Source of the DNA: Halobacillus mangrovi
GTDB taxonomy: Bacteria > Bacillota > Bacilli > Bacillales > Halobacillaceae
DNA: 64,000 nt
Assembly: GCF_002097535.1 (NCBI RefSeq)
Contig: NZ_CP020772.1
Coordinates: 1,550,001 to 1,614,000 of the forward strand
Reading direction: 5' to 3'
In this document: positions 1 to 9,180 of the stretch, in pieces
How the letters are laid out: every line of letters begins with the position of its first letter
Numbering within the stretch: the first letter of the stretch is position 1
Program-made: the position numbers and the translations under genes
The notes under the pieces: generated by a model
What the model was told of the DNA's origin: nothing
What the model saw: only the letters and a program-made list of their open reading frames with translations
The model's database searches: none

Positions 1-1
1 A

Positions 2-631
2 CAGATTGCAGAGAAATTAAATCATTTAGGCGTTCAAGCTTTAAAAGAAGAAGTATTTACAAGCAGTCTTGCAACGGCTACCTTCATTTCAGAACAAAAG
101 CTAAAAGCCAAGGTGTATGTGATAGGAGAAGAAGGCCTCAGAGAAGCGATTACACAGGAAGGACATCAAATAGTAGATGAAAATGCCGATTTTGTTGTGA
201 TTGGCATTGATCACGAAATCACCTACGAGAAGTTGGCCAAAGCTTGTCTGAATGTAAGAAATGGAGCGGAGTTTCTTAGTACAAATAGTGATATTGCTAT
301 TCCGACAGAACGAGGAATGATGCCGGGAAATGGAGCTATCACTTCAGTAATCTCTGTAAGTACAGGCGTAAGTCCGCTCTTTATAGGTAAACCGGAAGCT
401 GTCATTATGAAACAAGCGCTTCATCTAATGGGTTGTGACGAACAATCAGCCTTGCTAGTTGGAGACAATTATCATACGGACATTCTTGCCGGCATCCAGG
501 CAGGAATGGATACGCTCATGGTGGAAACAGGAGTAAGCTCGTTTACAGATATTGAGGAGATAGAAAAGCAGCCTACGTATAAATACAAAGATTTGTTTGA
601 AGTCATCGAAGATATGGAAAAAGCCACCTAA
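2..631 (+). CDS. yutF: HAD-superfamily phosphatase, NagD/YutF type (5' end missing)
   Basis: The reading frame is open from base 2, so the gene starts before the window and about 209 residues remain. Visible HAD type IIA features are the substrate-cap stretch FLSTNSD with PTERG and PGNGA, the motif III lysine in IGKPEA, and the motif IV acidic pair in VGDNYHTDI followed by GIQAG. The DxD nucleophile motif lies upstream and cannot be seen. Family members are cytoplasmic Mg-dependent phosphatases of small phosphorylated metabolites; the substrate here is unknown. A terminator overlaps the stop codon. The next gene is convergent. Confidence 0.9.
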   Translation, partial: QIAEKLNHLGVQALKEEVFTSSLATATFISEQKLKAKVYVIGEEGLREAITQEGHQIVDENADFVVIGIDHEITYEKLAKACLNVRNGAEFLSTNSDIAIPTERGMMPGNGAITSVISVSTGVSPLFIGKPEAVIMKQALHLMGCDEQSALLVGDNYHTDILAGIQAGMDTLMVETGVSSFTDIEEIEKQPTYKYKDLFEVIEDMEKAT

Positions 632-645
632 GGGTGGCTTTTTTT
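621..645 (+). terminator. Rho-independent terminator of the HAD phosphatase gene
   Basis: GCCACC and GGTGGC form a short stem around the stop codon, followed by seven T. Confidence 0.85.
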
Positions 646-676
646 AGATGGTCTGAGTATCATAATGGTTTTTGCT

Positions 677-2242
677 TTATATTAGATAAGGTCCGAAAAA
701 TACGGTTATAAATGACACGTGGATCCCAATAAAATAAGTTAATTGCACCAGGGTAGACCAGTCTCTGACTTTTGCCCCATATCTAAGAATGACTAGAGAA
801 GCCAATGCGAAACCGATCAAATAAATAAACGAACTACCTGTAAAGCTCAAATAGCTAGGAGCATTCGCCATCACAGCATCAGTAAAAATGGTTCCCTTGA
901 ATATAAGAGCTGCTACTAAATAAATCAGTACACCTGTATAGAAGATCCATGACTGATCCTGATCAAGCGACCGGTTATTGGCGATGGTGATGAAAACAAT
1001 GAACACGAGCGGCCAAATGAACCATATCACAGTAATGACTGCCGCTAAGAAGCTATAGGATAACATTCCGATTGTTTTACCTAAGGATTGAATAAAGACA
1101 CTTTGTGTTATACCAGATGTTCTATCGATAACTGTTTGGTCAGTGGATGCAAGATAGATTCTATTGTTTTCCTCCCCTCCGTGATCAATCCAAACGACTG
1201 TTTTATCATCCAGCCAAACAGGATTTGAAGAGGAATTAGGGGTGTTGCTTAATCGCGTAACCGTTGGCGTCGATTCGCTGCTCACTTCTGCCTTGTAAAT
1301 ATTGAATTGCAGAGCATCTTTAAACGTTGTTTTCGTCGAACCAAAGGCTTTAAACAATAAGGTGGGCTTGTCATCTATGATTTTCATCTTTATATCGGAT
1401 AGTTCTCTTAGTTCTCTATTTCCATGTGGATCTTTAAAGGATATTTGTTTCAAGTCGGGAGTCTCTCCTATAGGTGTGTCGGCAAAATAATAAAAATTAG
1501 TCATTTTGCCTGAAGAGCTCTGCTTTTGAACCGTAGACATTAGCAGAAGGTAGTTGCAGTTATGAGTGGTAAATTGAATATCCTTTACTTCCTCTGAACT
1601 TTTAACATCAAAAGAGGTTGAACCAATTTCTTTAATTTTATTTTCATTTAATTGATAAAAAGTAAGAAGATTTCCATCTGTATTGTTCGACTGAGAAATG
1701 ACATGAACTCCTTGCTCTGATTGATCGACGATTAATGAAGCATTGTTATCTTGTAACTCAAAAAGCTGGGTTGAAGTCATTTCATCTGTATGTAGTAAAT
1801 AAAGAGCATTTTCTTTTTTGTAAAGCAACTTTTCTTTTAAAGGAAAAAAATCTGTAATATCTTGTATCTTTTCCTTCGTTTCACCATTGAACATCGAATA
1901 ATAATCGGAATAAATCAGTTTATCATCGTTCACAAAAATGGATGTGAATTTATCAACAGGGATATCATAGGCTTTATCCGATATAAGTTCATAGTTATCG
2001 TTGTAGATATTTTGCTGAACACCATCGTTTGTCAAGTAGGAGAGGGATCGTTGGCCATCTTCAGTTTGGTGCACAAAAGGTTCTTGTTCAAATGAAGTCT
2101 TGCCTATTTTTAATCCACGACTCCAATTGTCATCAGGGGGTTCAGAGACGTCTTGATAGTTCTCTAAAAAAAGAACTGAAATGGCGATCATAATGATGAT
2201 CGTGGGGGCTAGCCAAACCATGATCGATTTTATTTTCTTCAT
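677..2242 (-). CDS. Unknown membrane-anchored protein with large external domain and C-terminal membrane segments
   Basis: 521 residues; I do not recognise a family. One N-terminal hydrophobic segment (about residues 8-26) is followed by some 360 mostly polar residues. These are rich in short strand-like repeats such as YLTNDG, KLIYSD, LYLLHTDE and NRIYLASTDQ, which suggests a beta-propeller-like extracytoplasmic domain. About four hydrophobic segments follow (near 391-420, 430-453, 463-487 and 498-518). RBS GGAAAGGAAG precedes the ATG. It stands alone between yutF and the PgpA-like gene; B. subtilis has nothing I know of at this place. A sensor or envelope role is only a guess. Confidence 0.75.
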   Translation of the reverse strand: MKKIKSIMVWLAPTIIIMIAISVLFLENYQDVSEPPDDNWSRGLKIGKTSFEQEPFVHQTEDGQRSLSYLTNDGVQQNIYNDNYELISDKAYDIPVDKFTSIFVNDDKLIYSDYYSMFNGETKEKIQDITDFFPLKEKLLYKKENALYLLHTDEMTSTQLFELQDNNASLIVDQSEQGVHVISQSNNTDGNLLTFYQLNENKIKEIGSTSFDVKSSEEVKDIQFTTHNCNYLLLMSTVQKQSSSGKMTNFYYFADTPIGETPDLKQISFKDPHGNRELRELSDIKMKIIDDKPTLLFKAFGSTKTTFKDALQFNIYKAEVSSESTPTVTRLSNTPNSSSNPVWLDDKTVVWIDHGGEENNRIYLASTDQTVIDRTSGITQSVFIQSLGKTIGMLSYSFLAAVITVIWFIWPLVFIVFITIANNRSLDQDQSWIFYTGVLIYLVAALIFKGTIFTDAVMANAPSYLSFTGSSFIYLIGFALASLVILRYGAKVRDWSTLVQLTYFIGIHVSFITVFFGPYLI

Positions 2243-2333
2243 CGTATAAACTTCCTTTCCTTACCATTCATGGGATTTGTTATGAATCCTCTGTATGACA
2301 TACGTACGAATGCATGATAAGGTTTCAGAAAAT

Positions 2334-2366
2334 TAAAAAATACCGTACCTCAGGCACGGTATTTTA
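2334..2366 (-). terminator. Terminator of the PgpA-like gene
   Basis: ATACCGT and ACGGTAT form a stem with nine of ten arm bases pairing further in. On the minus strand it ends in a long T run. Confidence 0.8.
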
Positions 2367-2372
2367 TAAAGG

Positions 2373-2885
2373 TTAATCCTCTTCTGGGTCTGTATCGCCA
2401 GCAATACTGTGGGCGAGCCGGCTGGACGCCGCAGCTGCAATTGCCCCGACAATATCATCTAAGAATGTATGGCATTCACCTGAAGATTTGTCATTTAATT
2501 TTTGAAGAATACCTGGTTTTTGTTTATCAATGTATCCATAGTTTGTAAATCCGATCGAACCATAGACATTGACAATGGAGAACGCTATGATCTCATCCAC
2601 TCCATATAATCCTTCATCTGTTTGGATTGTAGAGAGCAGCGGTTCCTCCAGTTGATTTTTTTCGGCCAGTTTATCCAATTGGATGCCTGTAATAATAGCA
2701 TTTTGAATTTCGCGTTTTTTCAACACGCGATTTACGTTGTGACGGCATTCATCCATCGAAAGATCATCATGGTATTTGGATTGCAAATAGTAAACGAGAT
2801 CAGCCATATCATCGATCGTGACGCCTCGTTCCTGAAGCCATTCTCTTGCCGTTGTTTCCAGTGCAGTTACTTTGTCTTTTGCCAT
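2373..2885 (-). CDS. yutG: Phosphatidylglycerophosphatase A-like protein (YutG)
   Basis: 170 residues from the ATG at 2885; a longer reading to 2912 would place the AGGGAGG ribosome site inside the gene. The C-terminal half carries the PgpA-family pattern: DEIIAFSIVNVYGSIGFTNYG, then CHTFLDDIVGAIAAAASSRL with its acidic pair. Unlike Gram-negative PgpA it is not strongly hydrophobic, as is usual for the Bacillus YutG form, so the proposed hydrolysis of phosphatidylglycerophosphate is inferred from family membership. It has its own terminator and runs divergently from the reductase gene. Confidence 0.85.
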   Translation of the reverse strand: MAKDKVTALETTAREWLQERGVTIDDMADLVYYLQSKYHDDLSMDECRHNVNRVLKKREIQNAIITGIQLDKLAEKNQLEEPLLSTIQTDEGLYGVDEIIAFSIVNVYGSIGFTNYGYIDKQKPGILQKLNDKSSGECHTFLDDIVGAIAAAASSRLAHSIAGDTDPEED

Positions 2886-3084
2886 ATTGTCAAAAACCTC
2901 CCTGCCTAACATCTTTTCTGATGCTCTATACCCTTGTTATTAATGAGAAAAACGGAAGGGTTACAATAAGTATATCAGAATGTAATGCTGTCCGTGATTC
3001 CTTCAGCTTTTATTATACCTAAGGATTTACAAGGTCATGTATGTGATAAACTGAGAAAGAATGACAGAACGGAGGAGGAATATG

Positions 3085-4050
3085 ATGAATAAACCTTATG
3101 TGTACATTACTCGGTTATTACCTGAGGAAATTGTTAAGCCTTACCGCGAACATCTGAACATCGGCATGTGGCAAGAAGAAGAGAAGCCTGTCTCCAAGGA
3201 AAAGCTTGAAGAGGAGAGCCAAAGAGCTGACGGTTTATTAACGATGCTGACTGACCCAATGGACGAGGACTTGCTGAAGAAAACGGATCGTCTGAAGATC
3301 ATCGCAAATATGGCTGTAGGATATGACAATATCGATGTGGACACTGCCTCAAAATTTGAAATTAAAGTTACGAATACTCCGGACGTTTTAACAGACACAA
3401 CCGCAGATTTAACATTTGGGCTATTAATGGCTGTTGCCAGAAGAATGGTCGAAGCAAACCAGTACATTAAAGATGATCGCTGGGGCCCATGGTCTCCACT
3501 ACTTTTAGCAGGGACAGATGTACACCATAAAACAATCGGCATATTTGGAATGGGACGGATCGGCGAAGCAGTTGCCCGCCGTGCCCGTGGTTTTGACATG
3601 GACATACTTTATCATAACCGCTCAAGGAAAAAAGAAACAGAACACGAATTAGGAGCGGAGTATGTAGAATTTGAAGAGTTATTAGAGAAATCAGATTATG
3701 TAGTTTGTATGGCTCCTTTAACAGATGAAACCCATCATATCTTTGACAGAGACGCTTTTAAGAAGATGAAAAAGGAAGCGATTTTTATCAATGCCTCTCG
3801 AGGAGCTACTATGAACGAAGAAGATCTGTACAAGGCCCTTGAAGCTGGAGAAATTGCCGGGACTGGACTGGATGTGTTTGAACAAGAACCAATCAGGAAA
3901 AATCATCCTTTGCTTGAGCTTAATCAGGTTGTCTGTTTACCTCATATAGGATCTGCTACCGTTGAAACAAGGCATAAGATGATGCGGCTTTGTCTAGATA
4001 ACTTAGTGAAATACTTTGAAGGGGACAAGCCCTTGACTTCCGTTAATTAA
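3085..4050 (+). CDS. D-glycerate dehydrogenase (glyoxylate/hydroxypyruvate reductase family)
   Basis: 321 residues from ATG 3085, preceded by GGAGGAGG; ATG 3082 and an upstream ATG at 3061 are less well placed. A D-isomer 2-hydroxyacid dehydrogenase. The NAD(P)-binding loop is GIFGMGRIGEAVARRARGF (near residue 150). The catalytic Arg is in INASRGA, Glu in DVFEQEP and His in CLPHIGSAT. It likely reduces glyoxylate or hydroxypyruvate in the cytoplasm; exact substrate and cofactor cannot be read from sequence. Monocistronic with a strong bidirectional terminator. Confidence 0.9.
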   Translation: MNKPYVYITRLLPEEIVKPYREHLNIGMWQEEEKPVSKEKLEEESQRADGLLTMLTDPMDEDLLKKTDRLKIIANMAVGYDNIDVDTASKFEIKVTNTPDVLTDTTADLTFGLLMAVARRMVEANQYIKDDRWGPWSPLLLAGTDVHHKTIGIFGMGRIGEAVARRARGFDMDILYHNRSRKKETEHELGAEYVEFEELLEKSDYVVCMAPLTDETHHIFDRDAFKKMKKEAIFINASRGATMNEEDLYKALEAGEIAGTGLDVFEQEPIRKNHPLLELNQVVCLPHIGSATVETRHKMMRLCLDNLVKYFEGDKPLTSVN

Positions 4051-4053
4051 AAC

Positions 4054-4087
4054 AAAGCCGCACACTAAAAAATAGTGTGCGGCTTTT
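4054..4087. terminator. Bidirectional terminator
   Basis: A perfect inverted repeat (AAAGCCGCACACTA and TAGTGTGCGGCTTT) separates two convergent genes. Confidence 0.9.
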
Positions 4088-4125
4088 ACATGAGTTAAAC
4101 TTATTGGTCGAGCGTCTATTGACGC

Positions 4126-4347
4126 TTAAAATACTTGCTCCACTTCATAAATACCAGGTACTTCCTGAGCTAACGCACGCTCAATGCCTGCCTTTAAAGT
4201 AATCGTAGAACTTGGGCAGTTTCCACAAGCGCCCATCAAACGTAAACGGACGATACCATCCTCAACATCTACGAGTTCAACGTCTCCCCCGTCGCGAAGT
4301 AAAAATGGGCGAAGTTTGTTAAGTACTTCTTGAACTTGTTCATGCAT
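4126..4347 (-). CDS. yutI: NifU-like Fe-S cluster scaffold (YutI)
   Basis: 73 residues from ATG 4347, placed 7 bases after a GGGGA ribosome site; the longer frame to 4392 lacks one. The sequence is essentially a complete NifU C-terminal domain: [18 protein letters not shown] near the start and [11 protein letters not shown] with the paired CxxC cysteines that hold a bridging cluster. It probably carries or delivers Fe-S clusters in the cytoplasm. Divergent from yuzD, within a group of small Fe-S and thiol proteins also seen in B. subtilis. Confidence 0.92.
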   Translation of the reverse strand: MHEQVQEVLNKLRPFLLRDGGDVELVDVEDGIVRLRLMGACGNCPSSTITLKAGIERALAQEVPGIYEVEQVF

Positions 4348-4508
4348 GTTCAATCTTCCCCTTTCTGTAACCTTATTATAAAACGAAATCACTAAAAAAT
4401 CTATTGTCGTCTCCCAGTAAATTGATTGAGAACCATTTTCATTTTATCTTTTTTTAGAACTTTTGTAAAATGAAATAAAAGAATTTCGGCTGTGGGGGAG
4501 TGGTTATA

Positions 4509-4844
4509 ATGAACAAAAAAAAGATTAAGGTTACAGTATATGGTGCCGAAGTGAAATGTGCAAGCTGTGTGAATGCGCCTGGGTCTAAAGAGACATACGA
4601 ATGGCTGCAAGCAGCTATTGCTAGAAAATATGATGATAACGCCATTTCATATCAATATTTCGATATCCATACATCTGGTCAAGAAGGTGCGGATGGGGAT
4701 TTGATCGATCAGCTTCTTGAAGAAGAATTGTTTTATCCCCTTGTTGTTGTTGAAGGGCAGATTGTAGGGGAAGGAAACCCGCGGTTAAAGTCCGTGTATA
4801 AGGCACTTGAAGCTAATGGTGTACAAACTGATCCAGATTCGTGA
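4509..4844 (+). CDS. yuzD: YuzD family protein (thioredoxin-fold, DUF1462)
   Basis: About 111 residues from ATG 4509, with GGGGGAG upstream; the GTG at 4500 lies too close to it. A conserved small Bacillus protein. It begins VTVYGAEVKCASCVNAPGSKET, with a CxxC placed after the first strand as in thioredoxin-like redox proteins. Its biochemical role is unknown to me; the motif and the neighbouring NifU-like, YuzB and SufA genes suggest thiol or Fe-S chemistry (inference). Confidence 0.88.
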   Translation: MNKKKIKVTVYGAEVKCASCVNAPGSKETYEWLQAAIARKYDDNAISYQYFDIHTSGQEGADGDLIDQLLEEELFYPLVVVEGQIVGEGNPRLKSVYKALEANGVQTDPDS

Positions 4845-4922
4845 ATTCTCTATATTTCCTGCATAACGTGTGATAAAATATGTGAGGATAGGGTTTCATC
4901 CAGAGATATAGAGGTGATTTGG

Positions 4923-5153
4923 ATGAATCCGTTAATTGAATTTTGCATTAACAACTTAGCTAACGGTGCCCAAGAGGCTATGGAGGAACTGGAAAAAGAT
5001 CCAGATCTCGATGTAGTAGAGTACGGTTGCCTAAGCAACTGTGGTCTTTGTTCGCAATTTTTATATGCACTCGTCGATGGAGAAAGAATTATTGCAGACA
5101 CACCAAAAGAATTAGTTGATCATATATACCAACACCTGGAAGAGACCCTATAA
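4923..5153 (+). CDS. yuzB: YuzB family protein (DUF1450)
   Basis: 76 residues from ATG 4923 with GAGGTG upstream; ATG 4914 overlaps the ribosome site. It has the conserved pattern FCINN, then VEYGCLSNCGLCSQFLYALVDG with three clustered cysteines, then the acidic tail. The cysteine cluster could bind metal or a cluster; no activity is established to my knowledge. Monocistronic with a terminator just downstream. Confidence 0.88.
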   Translation: MNPLIEFCINNLANGAQEAMEELEKDPDLDVVEYGCLSNCGLCSQFLYALVDGERIIADTPKELVDHIYQHLEETL

Positions 5154-5171
5154 AATGGTGTGGCATAAACG

Positions 5172-5199
5172 AAGGCGCTTATAACAAAGCGCCTTTTTT
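5172..5199 (+). terminator. Terminator after yuzB
   Basis: AAGGCGCTT pairs with AAGCGCCTT, followed by a T run. Confidence 0.85.
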
Positions 5200-5285
5200 G
5201 ATGTATTTTATTCCAGTCCTTCTGTTTGATAAAATCGCCTCAGGTTAGTATACTTACAGTAATGAGATGAAAGGAGAGGCTCAAG

Positions 5286-5648
5286 ATGATTCTCAATATT
5301 ACAGAAGCAGCTAGTCACCAAATTAAACAAATGATGAAGGAAGAAGATAATGAAAACGTACGCCTTCGTTTCGGTGTTAAAGGTGGAGGCTGTAGCGGAT
5401 TGTCTTACGCGATGGGCTTCGAAGATGAAATTAATGAAGAATTAGACATTGTTGAGGAATCCAATGGTATTCCTTTCGTCATTAATAGACAAGATGCTGC
5501 AATTGTTGAAGGAACAACGATTGACTTTAAACAGAACATGATGGGTGGCGGGTTTACAATTGATAATCCCAATGCCATCGTATCCTGCGGCTGTGGATCA
5601 TCCTTCAAGACGGCTACAAATGCCGGTACTCCAGATCCGAATTGTTAA
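5286..5648 (+). CDS. sufA: A-type Fe-S cluster assembly protein SufA (YutM)
   Basis: 120 residues, the usual length. The three family cysteines are all present: GVKGGGCSG near residue 37 and CGCGSSF near residues 100-102. A-type carriers take clusters from the SUF scaffold to apo-proteins in the cytoplasm. RBS AAAGGAGAGG lies 7 bases before the ATG. The gene has its own terminator and sits near the NifU-like scaffold gene as in B. subtilis. Confidence 0.93.
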   Translation: MILNITEAASHQIKQMMKEEDNENVRLRFGVKGGGCSGLSYAMGFEDEINEELDIVEESNGIPFVINRQDAAIVEGTTIDFKQNMMGGGFTIDNPNAIVSCGCGSSFKTATNAGTPDPNC

Positions 5649-5652
5649 AGAT

Positions 5653-5680
5653 AAAAACCTTCCTATCAGGAAGGTTTTTT
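5653..5680 (+). terminator. Terminator after sufA
   Basis: AAAACCTTCCT pairs with AGGAAGGTTTT, ending in a T run. Confidence 0.85.
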
Positions 5681-5753
5681 ATGTTTAAACAGAAGATGAC
5701 AGGCTGATCCCCCATAAAATAAAATGAAGGCTTATTTATTGAGGGGGAACAAG

Positions 5754-6020
5754 ATGAAGGAGTTTATGAAGAGCTGTCTCTCGTTGAATGAGTACCGAAT
5801 CAGTGCTCTTATCATTGGTTATTTCATTACGCTTTTAACTACGATGTATCAGTACATCCAAACAGGAACAGTTGATCAGAACGTGCAAAATATCCTGCTC
5901 ACTTTCATTTATATCGTTGGAGGCATTCAAGTATCCAATCATATTAAAGAGTATGCAATGACTAAAAGCAACAATGAAACGATAAAAAGTCAAGAGAGTT
6001 CATCATCTGAAAATAAATAG
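5754..6020 (+). CDS. Small unknown two-pass membrane protein
   Basis: 88 residues from ATG 5754, just after GAGGGGG; the ATG at 5724 has no ribosome site. Two hydrophobic stretches are visible, ISALIIGYFITLLTTMYQYI and ILLTFIYIVGGIQVSN, followed by a charged, serine-rich tail (SSSSENK). I do not recognise a family. It converges on yumC across a shared terminator. Confidence 0.6.
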   Translation: MKEFMKSCLSLNEYRISALIIGYFITLLTTMYQYIQTGTVDQNVQNILLTFIYIVGGIQVSNHIKEYAMTKSNNETIKSQESSSSENK

Positions 6021-6026
6021 ACATAA

Positions 6027-6062
6027 GAAAAGAAGGATGCTCACATGCATCCTTCTTTTTTC
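6027..6062. terminator. Bidirectional terminator
   Basis: AAGAAGGATGC pairs with GCATCCTTCTT between convergent genes, with T runs on both strands. Confidence 0.85.
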
Positions 6063-6065
6063 ATT

Positions 6066-7052
6066 TTAGGAGAAAATACTTGTAGAGTGCTTAGGCTGCA
6101 CACGTGCGCTTGGATCAATATACGCTTTGGCGTTATTGACGGCCGTAGGACCTTCTCCAAATCCAGAAGCGATCAGTTTTACTTTTCCAGGGTACGTACA
6201 GATGTCTCCTGCAGCATAAATCCCTTTAATGTTCGTCTCCATTTTTGAGTTAACAACTATACTGTTCTTCTCGATTTCGAGCTCCCAATCTTTAATAGGA
6301 CCTAAAGAGGAGATAAAGCCATAGTTCACGATGACGTCATCAACATCGATCGTTTCGACACGGTCTCCTTTGACTTCTTTCAATTCAACTTGTTCGATCT
6401 TATCGTCACCGATCATTTGTTCAGGGGCGAACGGTGTCATTATATTTACGCTTGAATTTTTTAGTTGAGCCACGCTATGTTCATGGGCGCGGAATTTATC
6501 TCGTCGGTGGACAAGAGTCACTTGATTGGCGATTGGTTCAAGCATTAATGACCAATCAACGGCAGAATCTCCACCACCACATATCATGACATTTTTATCT
6601 TGGAATTGGTTCATATCACTGACATGATAATGAAGGTTTTTTCCTTCGTATTTTTCTGTTCCTTCTATTTTGAGCTTTCTTGGCTGGAAAGCTCCGTTTC
6701 CTGCCGTAATGATGATTGTTCTTGTATAGTGAACTTCCTTATCTGTTGTCAATTTAAGTACATCGTCTTCCAAACGCTCTACACTCACAACTTCTTGTTC
6801 AAGAGCGATGGTAGGATCAAAAGTCATGGCTTGCTCTTCAAGATTATCTACAAGCTCCTGAGCTCTTACCTTTGGGAAACCTGCAACATCATAAATGTAC
6901 TTCTCTGGATAAAGGGCTGTAAGCTGTCCGCCCAGGTGCGGCAGACTCTCGATAATTTTCACACTTGCTTCACGCATGCCACCGTAAAAAGCAGTGAATA
7001 AACCTACAGGGCCTCCACCTATGATCGTTATATCATATATGTTATCACTCAT
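6066..7052 (-). CDS. yumC: Ferredoxin--NADP reductase, thioredoxin-reductase-like (YumC)
   Basis: 328 residues. FAD-binding loop [17 protein letters not shown] at residues 9-25; NADPH loop [11 protein letters not shown] near residue 157; second FAD motif [14 protein letters not shown] near residue 278. There is no CxxC redox pair, which separates it from true thioredoxin reductase. It moves electrons between NADPH and ferredoxin or flavodoxin. The start is fixed by GGAGG upstream. Divergent from the NADH dehydrogenase gene yumB, the same pairing as in B. subtilis. Confidence 0.93.
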   Translation of the reverse strand: MSDNIYDITIIGGGPVGLFTAFYGGMREASVKIIESLPHLGGQLTALYPEKYIYDVAGFPKVRAQELVDNLEEQAMTFDPTIALEQEVVSVERLEDDVLKLTTDKEVHYTRTIIITAGNGAFQPRKLKIEGTEKYEGKNLHYHVSDMNQFQDKNVMICGGGDSAVDWSLMLEPIANQVTLVHRRDKFRAHEHSVAQLKNSSVNIMTPFAPEQMIGDDKIEQVELKEVKGDRVETIDVDDVIVNYGFISSLGPIKDWELEIEKNSIVVNSKMETNIKGIYAAGDICTYPGKVKLIASGFGEGPTAVNNAKAYIDPSARVQPKHSTSIFS

Positions 7053-7239
7053 AATTTTCCTCCTGTTCGAAAAATGTCACTAAAATTCATTCTATCATAA
7101 AATTTTTCTACATGGGAATAATGGGGAGGTGTAAGCCTTTTCAATGAGAAATAATTTTTACATTATTTTGATAAATAGATTTTGGGTTGAAAATAAAAAG
7201 AAAAAAGTCTAAGATGGGACTAGACAACATTTTACGTAT

Positions 7240-7306
7240 TTGTGACAATTTTTAATACTAGTCGACAGGCTTTTTTTTATGAAAATTTGTGTGAAACGAG
7301 TCACAA
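7240..7306 (+). promoter_or_regulatory. Rex-like dyad upstream of yumB (weak candidate)
   Basis: TTGTG at 7287-7291 and CACAA at 7302-7306 form an inverted repeat, and a half-site-like TTGTGACAA lies at 7240-7248. The NADH-sensing repressor Rex binds TTGTG-N8-CACAA; here the gap is 10, so the match is imperfect. NADH dehydrogenase genes are known Rex targets. Confidence 0.25.
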
Positions 7307-7351
7307 AGAATAATCGGATATTAAAAAATACGAGATGGAAGTGATTAAATC

Positions 7352-8572
7352 ATGAAGAACCCTAACATTGTCATCCTCGGAGCAGGCTACGGAGGAATAA
7401 TGACAGCTGTCAAGCTGCAGAAAAGTCTAGGTGCAAATGACGCGAACGTTACGTTAGTGAACAAGCACAGCTACCACTATCAGACAACGTGGCTACACGA
7501 GAACGCTGCAGGTACACTTCATCATGATCGTACGCGTATTCAGATCAAAGACGTGGTCAACACGAGTAAGATCAACTTTGTACAAGATTCAGTAACGGCT
7601 ATCAAACCTGATCAAAAGAAAGTCTTGTTGGAAAACGGTGAACTTTCCTATGACTATCTTGTGATCGGTCTTGGTTTTGAAGCAGCTACTTTCGGAATTC
7701 CAGGGTTGAAAGAGCATGCCTTTACGATTGGCAGCATTAACAGTGCTCGTCTAATTCGTCAGCATATCGAGTATAATTTCGCTAAATACAATAACGAAGC
7801 AGATAAAAAACAAGAACGCTTGAACATCGTTGTCGGTGGTGCAGGCTTTACTGGTATCGAATTCGTAGGAGAGCTTGCAAACCGTGTTCCTGAACTATGT
7901 AAGGAATATGACGTTCCACGTGAAAATGTTCGTATCATCAACGTGGAAGCAGCGCCAACGGCACTTCCAGGCTTTGATCCTGAACTAGTGGAATACGCAA
8001 TGAATTCTCTTGAAGGACGCGGTGTGGAATTCAAAATTGGCGCGATGATTAAAGAAGTTACAGCGGACAAGCTTGTTTTTGAAAAAGACGAGCAGCGTGA
8101 AGAAATTCCTACAAACACAGTTGTATGGGCAGCCGGTGTTCGCGGTAACTCTATCGTTGAAGAGGCTGGTTTTGAATCAAACCGCGGCCGTACTCCTGTT
8201 AGTGATGAACTTCGTCCAAAAGGTTATGATGATGTATTCATCGTTGGAGACTGTGCGCTTCTATTCAATGAAGAAACAGAGCGTCCATACCCGCCAACAG
8301 CTCAAATTGCTATCCAGCAAGCAGAACATACGGCGGAAAACCTTACAAAATTGGTTAAAGGAAATGGTCACTTAGAACCATTCAAACCAGATCTGAAAGG
8401 AACTGTAGCTTCTCTTGGACACAATGACGCGATCGGTGTTGTATTCGACGATAAAAAGCTATTCGGCTGGTCAGCAACAGCAATGAAGAAGGTTATCGAC
8501 AACCGTTATCTTCTTAAACTAGGTGGACCAGGTCTACTAATGAAAAAAGGTAAATTGAACTTCTTCTTTTAA
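7352..8572 (+). CDS. yumB: Type II NADH dehydrogenase-like FAD oxidoreductase (YumB)
   Basis: 406 residues, the length of YumB. Dinucleotide-binding loops are VILGAGYGG (residues 6-14) and [11 protein letters not shown] (near residue 160); a third FAD motif VFIVGDCAL follows near residue 294. The C-terminal [20 protein letters not shown] is the amphipathic tail that anchors these monotopic enzymes to the membrane. It would pass electrons from NADH to menaquinone without pumping protons. RBS GGAAGTGA precedes ATG 7352. Confidence 0.92.
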   Translation: MKNPNIVILGAGYGGIMTAVKLQKSLGANDANVTLVNKHSYHYQTTWLHENAAGTLHHDRTRIQIKDVVNTSKINFVQDSVTAIKPDQKKVLLENGELSYDYLVIGLGFEAATFGIPGLKEHAFTIGSINSARLIRQHIEYNFAKYNNEADKKQERLNIVVGGAGFTGIEFVGELANRVPELCKEYDVPRENVRIINVEAAPTALPGFDPELVEYAMNSLEGRGVEFKIGAMIKEVTADKLVFEKDEQREEIPTNTVVWAAGVRGNSIVEEAGFESNRGRTPVSDELRPKGYDDVFIVGDCALLFNEETERPYPPTAQIAIQQAEHTAENLTKLVKGNGHLEPFKPDLKGTVASLGHNDAIGVVFDDKKLFGWSATAMKKVIDNRYLLKLGGPGLLMKKGKLNFFF

Positions 8573-8585
8573 TAAAGAGTGAGTA

Positions 8586-8623
8586 AAAAAAGCAAAGGCA
8601 GCTGAGACTGCCTTTGCTTTTTT
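8586..8623 (+). terminator. Terminator after yumB
   Basis: AGCAAAGGCAG pairs with CTGCCTTTGCT, followed by six T. Confidence 0.9.
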
Positions 8624-8662
8624 GATGCTCCACACCGGCAAGTGTTGGGGACTTCCATGAGG

Positions 8663-8796
8663 CTTGCGCATTTCTATTGTCCAGCTCCAGCGCCCAGATC
8701 CTCGAGCCATAAGCCAAGACCCTCTGTGAGGAAAGAACACCTCACTGAGGGTCTTGGCTTTAGCTGTTCGGATCTACCAGGGCACTTGCGCATTTC
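8663..8796. repeat. Dispersed intergenic repeat with long hairpin
   Basis: The 12-mer CTTGCGCATTTC occurs at 8663-8674 and 8785-8796. Between the copies is TTGTCCAGCTCCAGCGCCCAG (8678-8698), then a hairpin with 21-base arms (8711-8731 and 8740-8760, one mismatch) and an 8-base loop. The ...AGCTCCAGCGCC...CTTGCGC... layout matches a repeat family that I recall as common between genes in Bacillaceae genomes. An open frame across it (8642-8863) is not a gene. Confidence 0.7.
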
Positions 8797-8859
8797 CAGA
8801 ATCAATTATAAAATGAACGTTGGAGAAATTTACGTTGATGCGGGTTTAGGGGGATCTTT

Positions 8860-9177
8860 TTGAATATTGTTCAATTCGTTGTTTCCATGTTATTGTTCTT
8901 TGTTTTATTTTTTGGAATCTCTTTTCTTTTAAATATGATTTTAAGGTCTTCATGGATCATGTCTTTTGTGTACCCGGCTATCGTTTTATTGATTGTCGAT
9001 GATTTTCCTTGGACGAGATATTTTTCAGCACCGACCGATTCATTTCCAATGGTGTTTGAGCACATCGCTAATTTGAAGTTCGTCGATATATTTATTTTAC
9101 TTAGTGGCTTTGCTGGCACAATAGTAGCGGGGGTAGTCATAAGGTTTCTTAGGAAAAGTGGATATCAGATGTTTTAA
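8860..9177 (+). CDS. yuiB: YuiB-like integral membrane protein
   Basis: 105 residues, the same length as B. subtilis YuiB. Starts at TTG 8860, 6 bases after TTAGGGGG. Hydrophobic segments cover about residues 3-26, 30-48 and 74-98. Function unknown. It lies next to yuiC as in B. subtilis, with a terminator after the stop. Confidence 0.85.
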   Translation: MNIVQFVVSMLLFFVLFFGISFLLNMILRSSWIMSFVYPAIVLLIVDDFPWTRYFSAPTDSFPMVFEHIANLKFVDIFILLSGFAGTIVAGVVIRFLRKSGYQMF

Positions 9178-9180
9178 TGA

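Noticed and set aside
8642..8863. Open frame of 73 codons before yuiB
   Set aside because: It covers the hairpin repeat, so the frame is a by-product of the repeat sequence.
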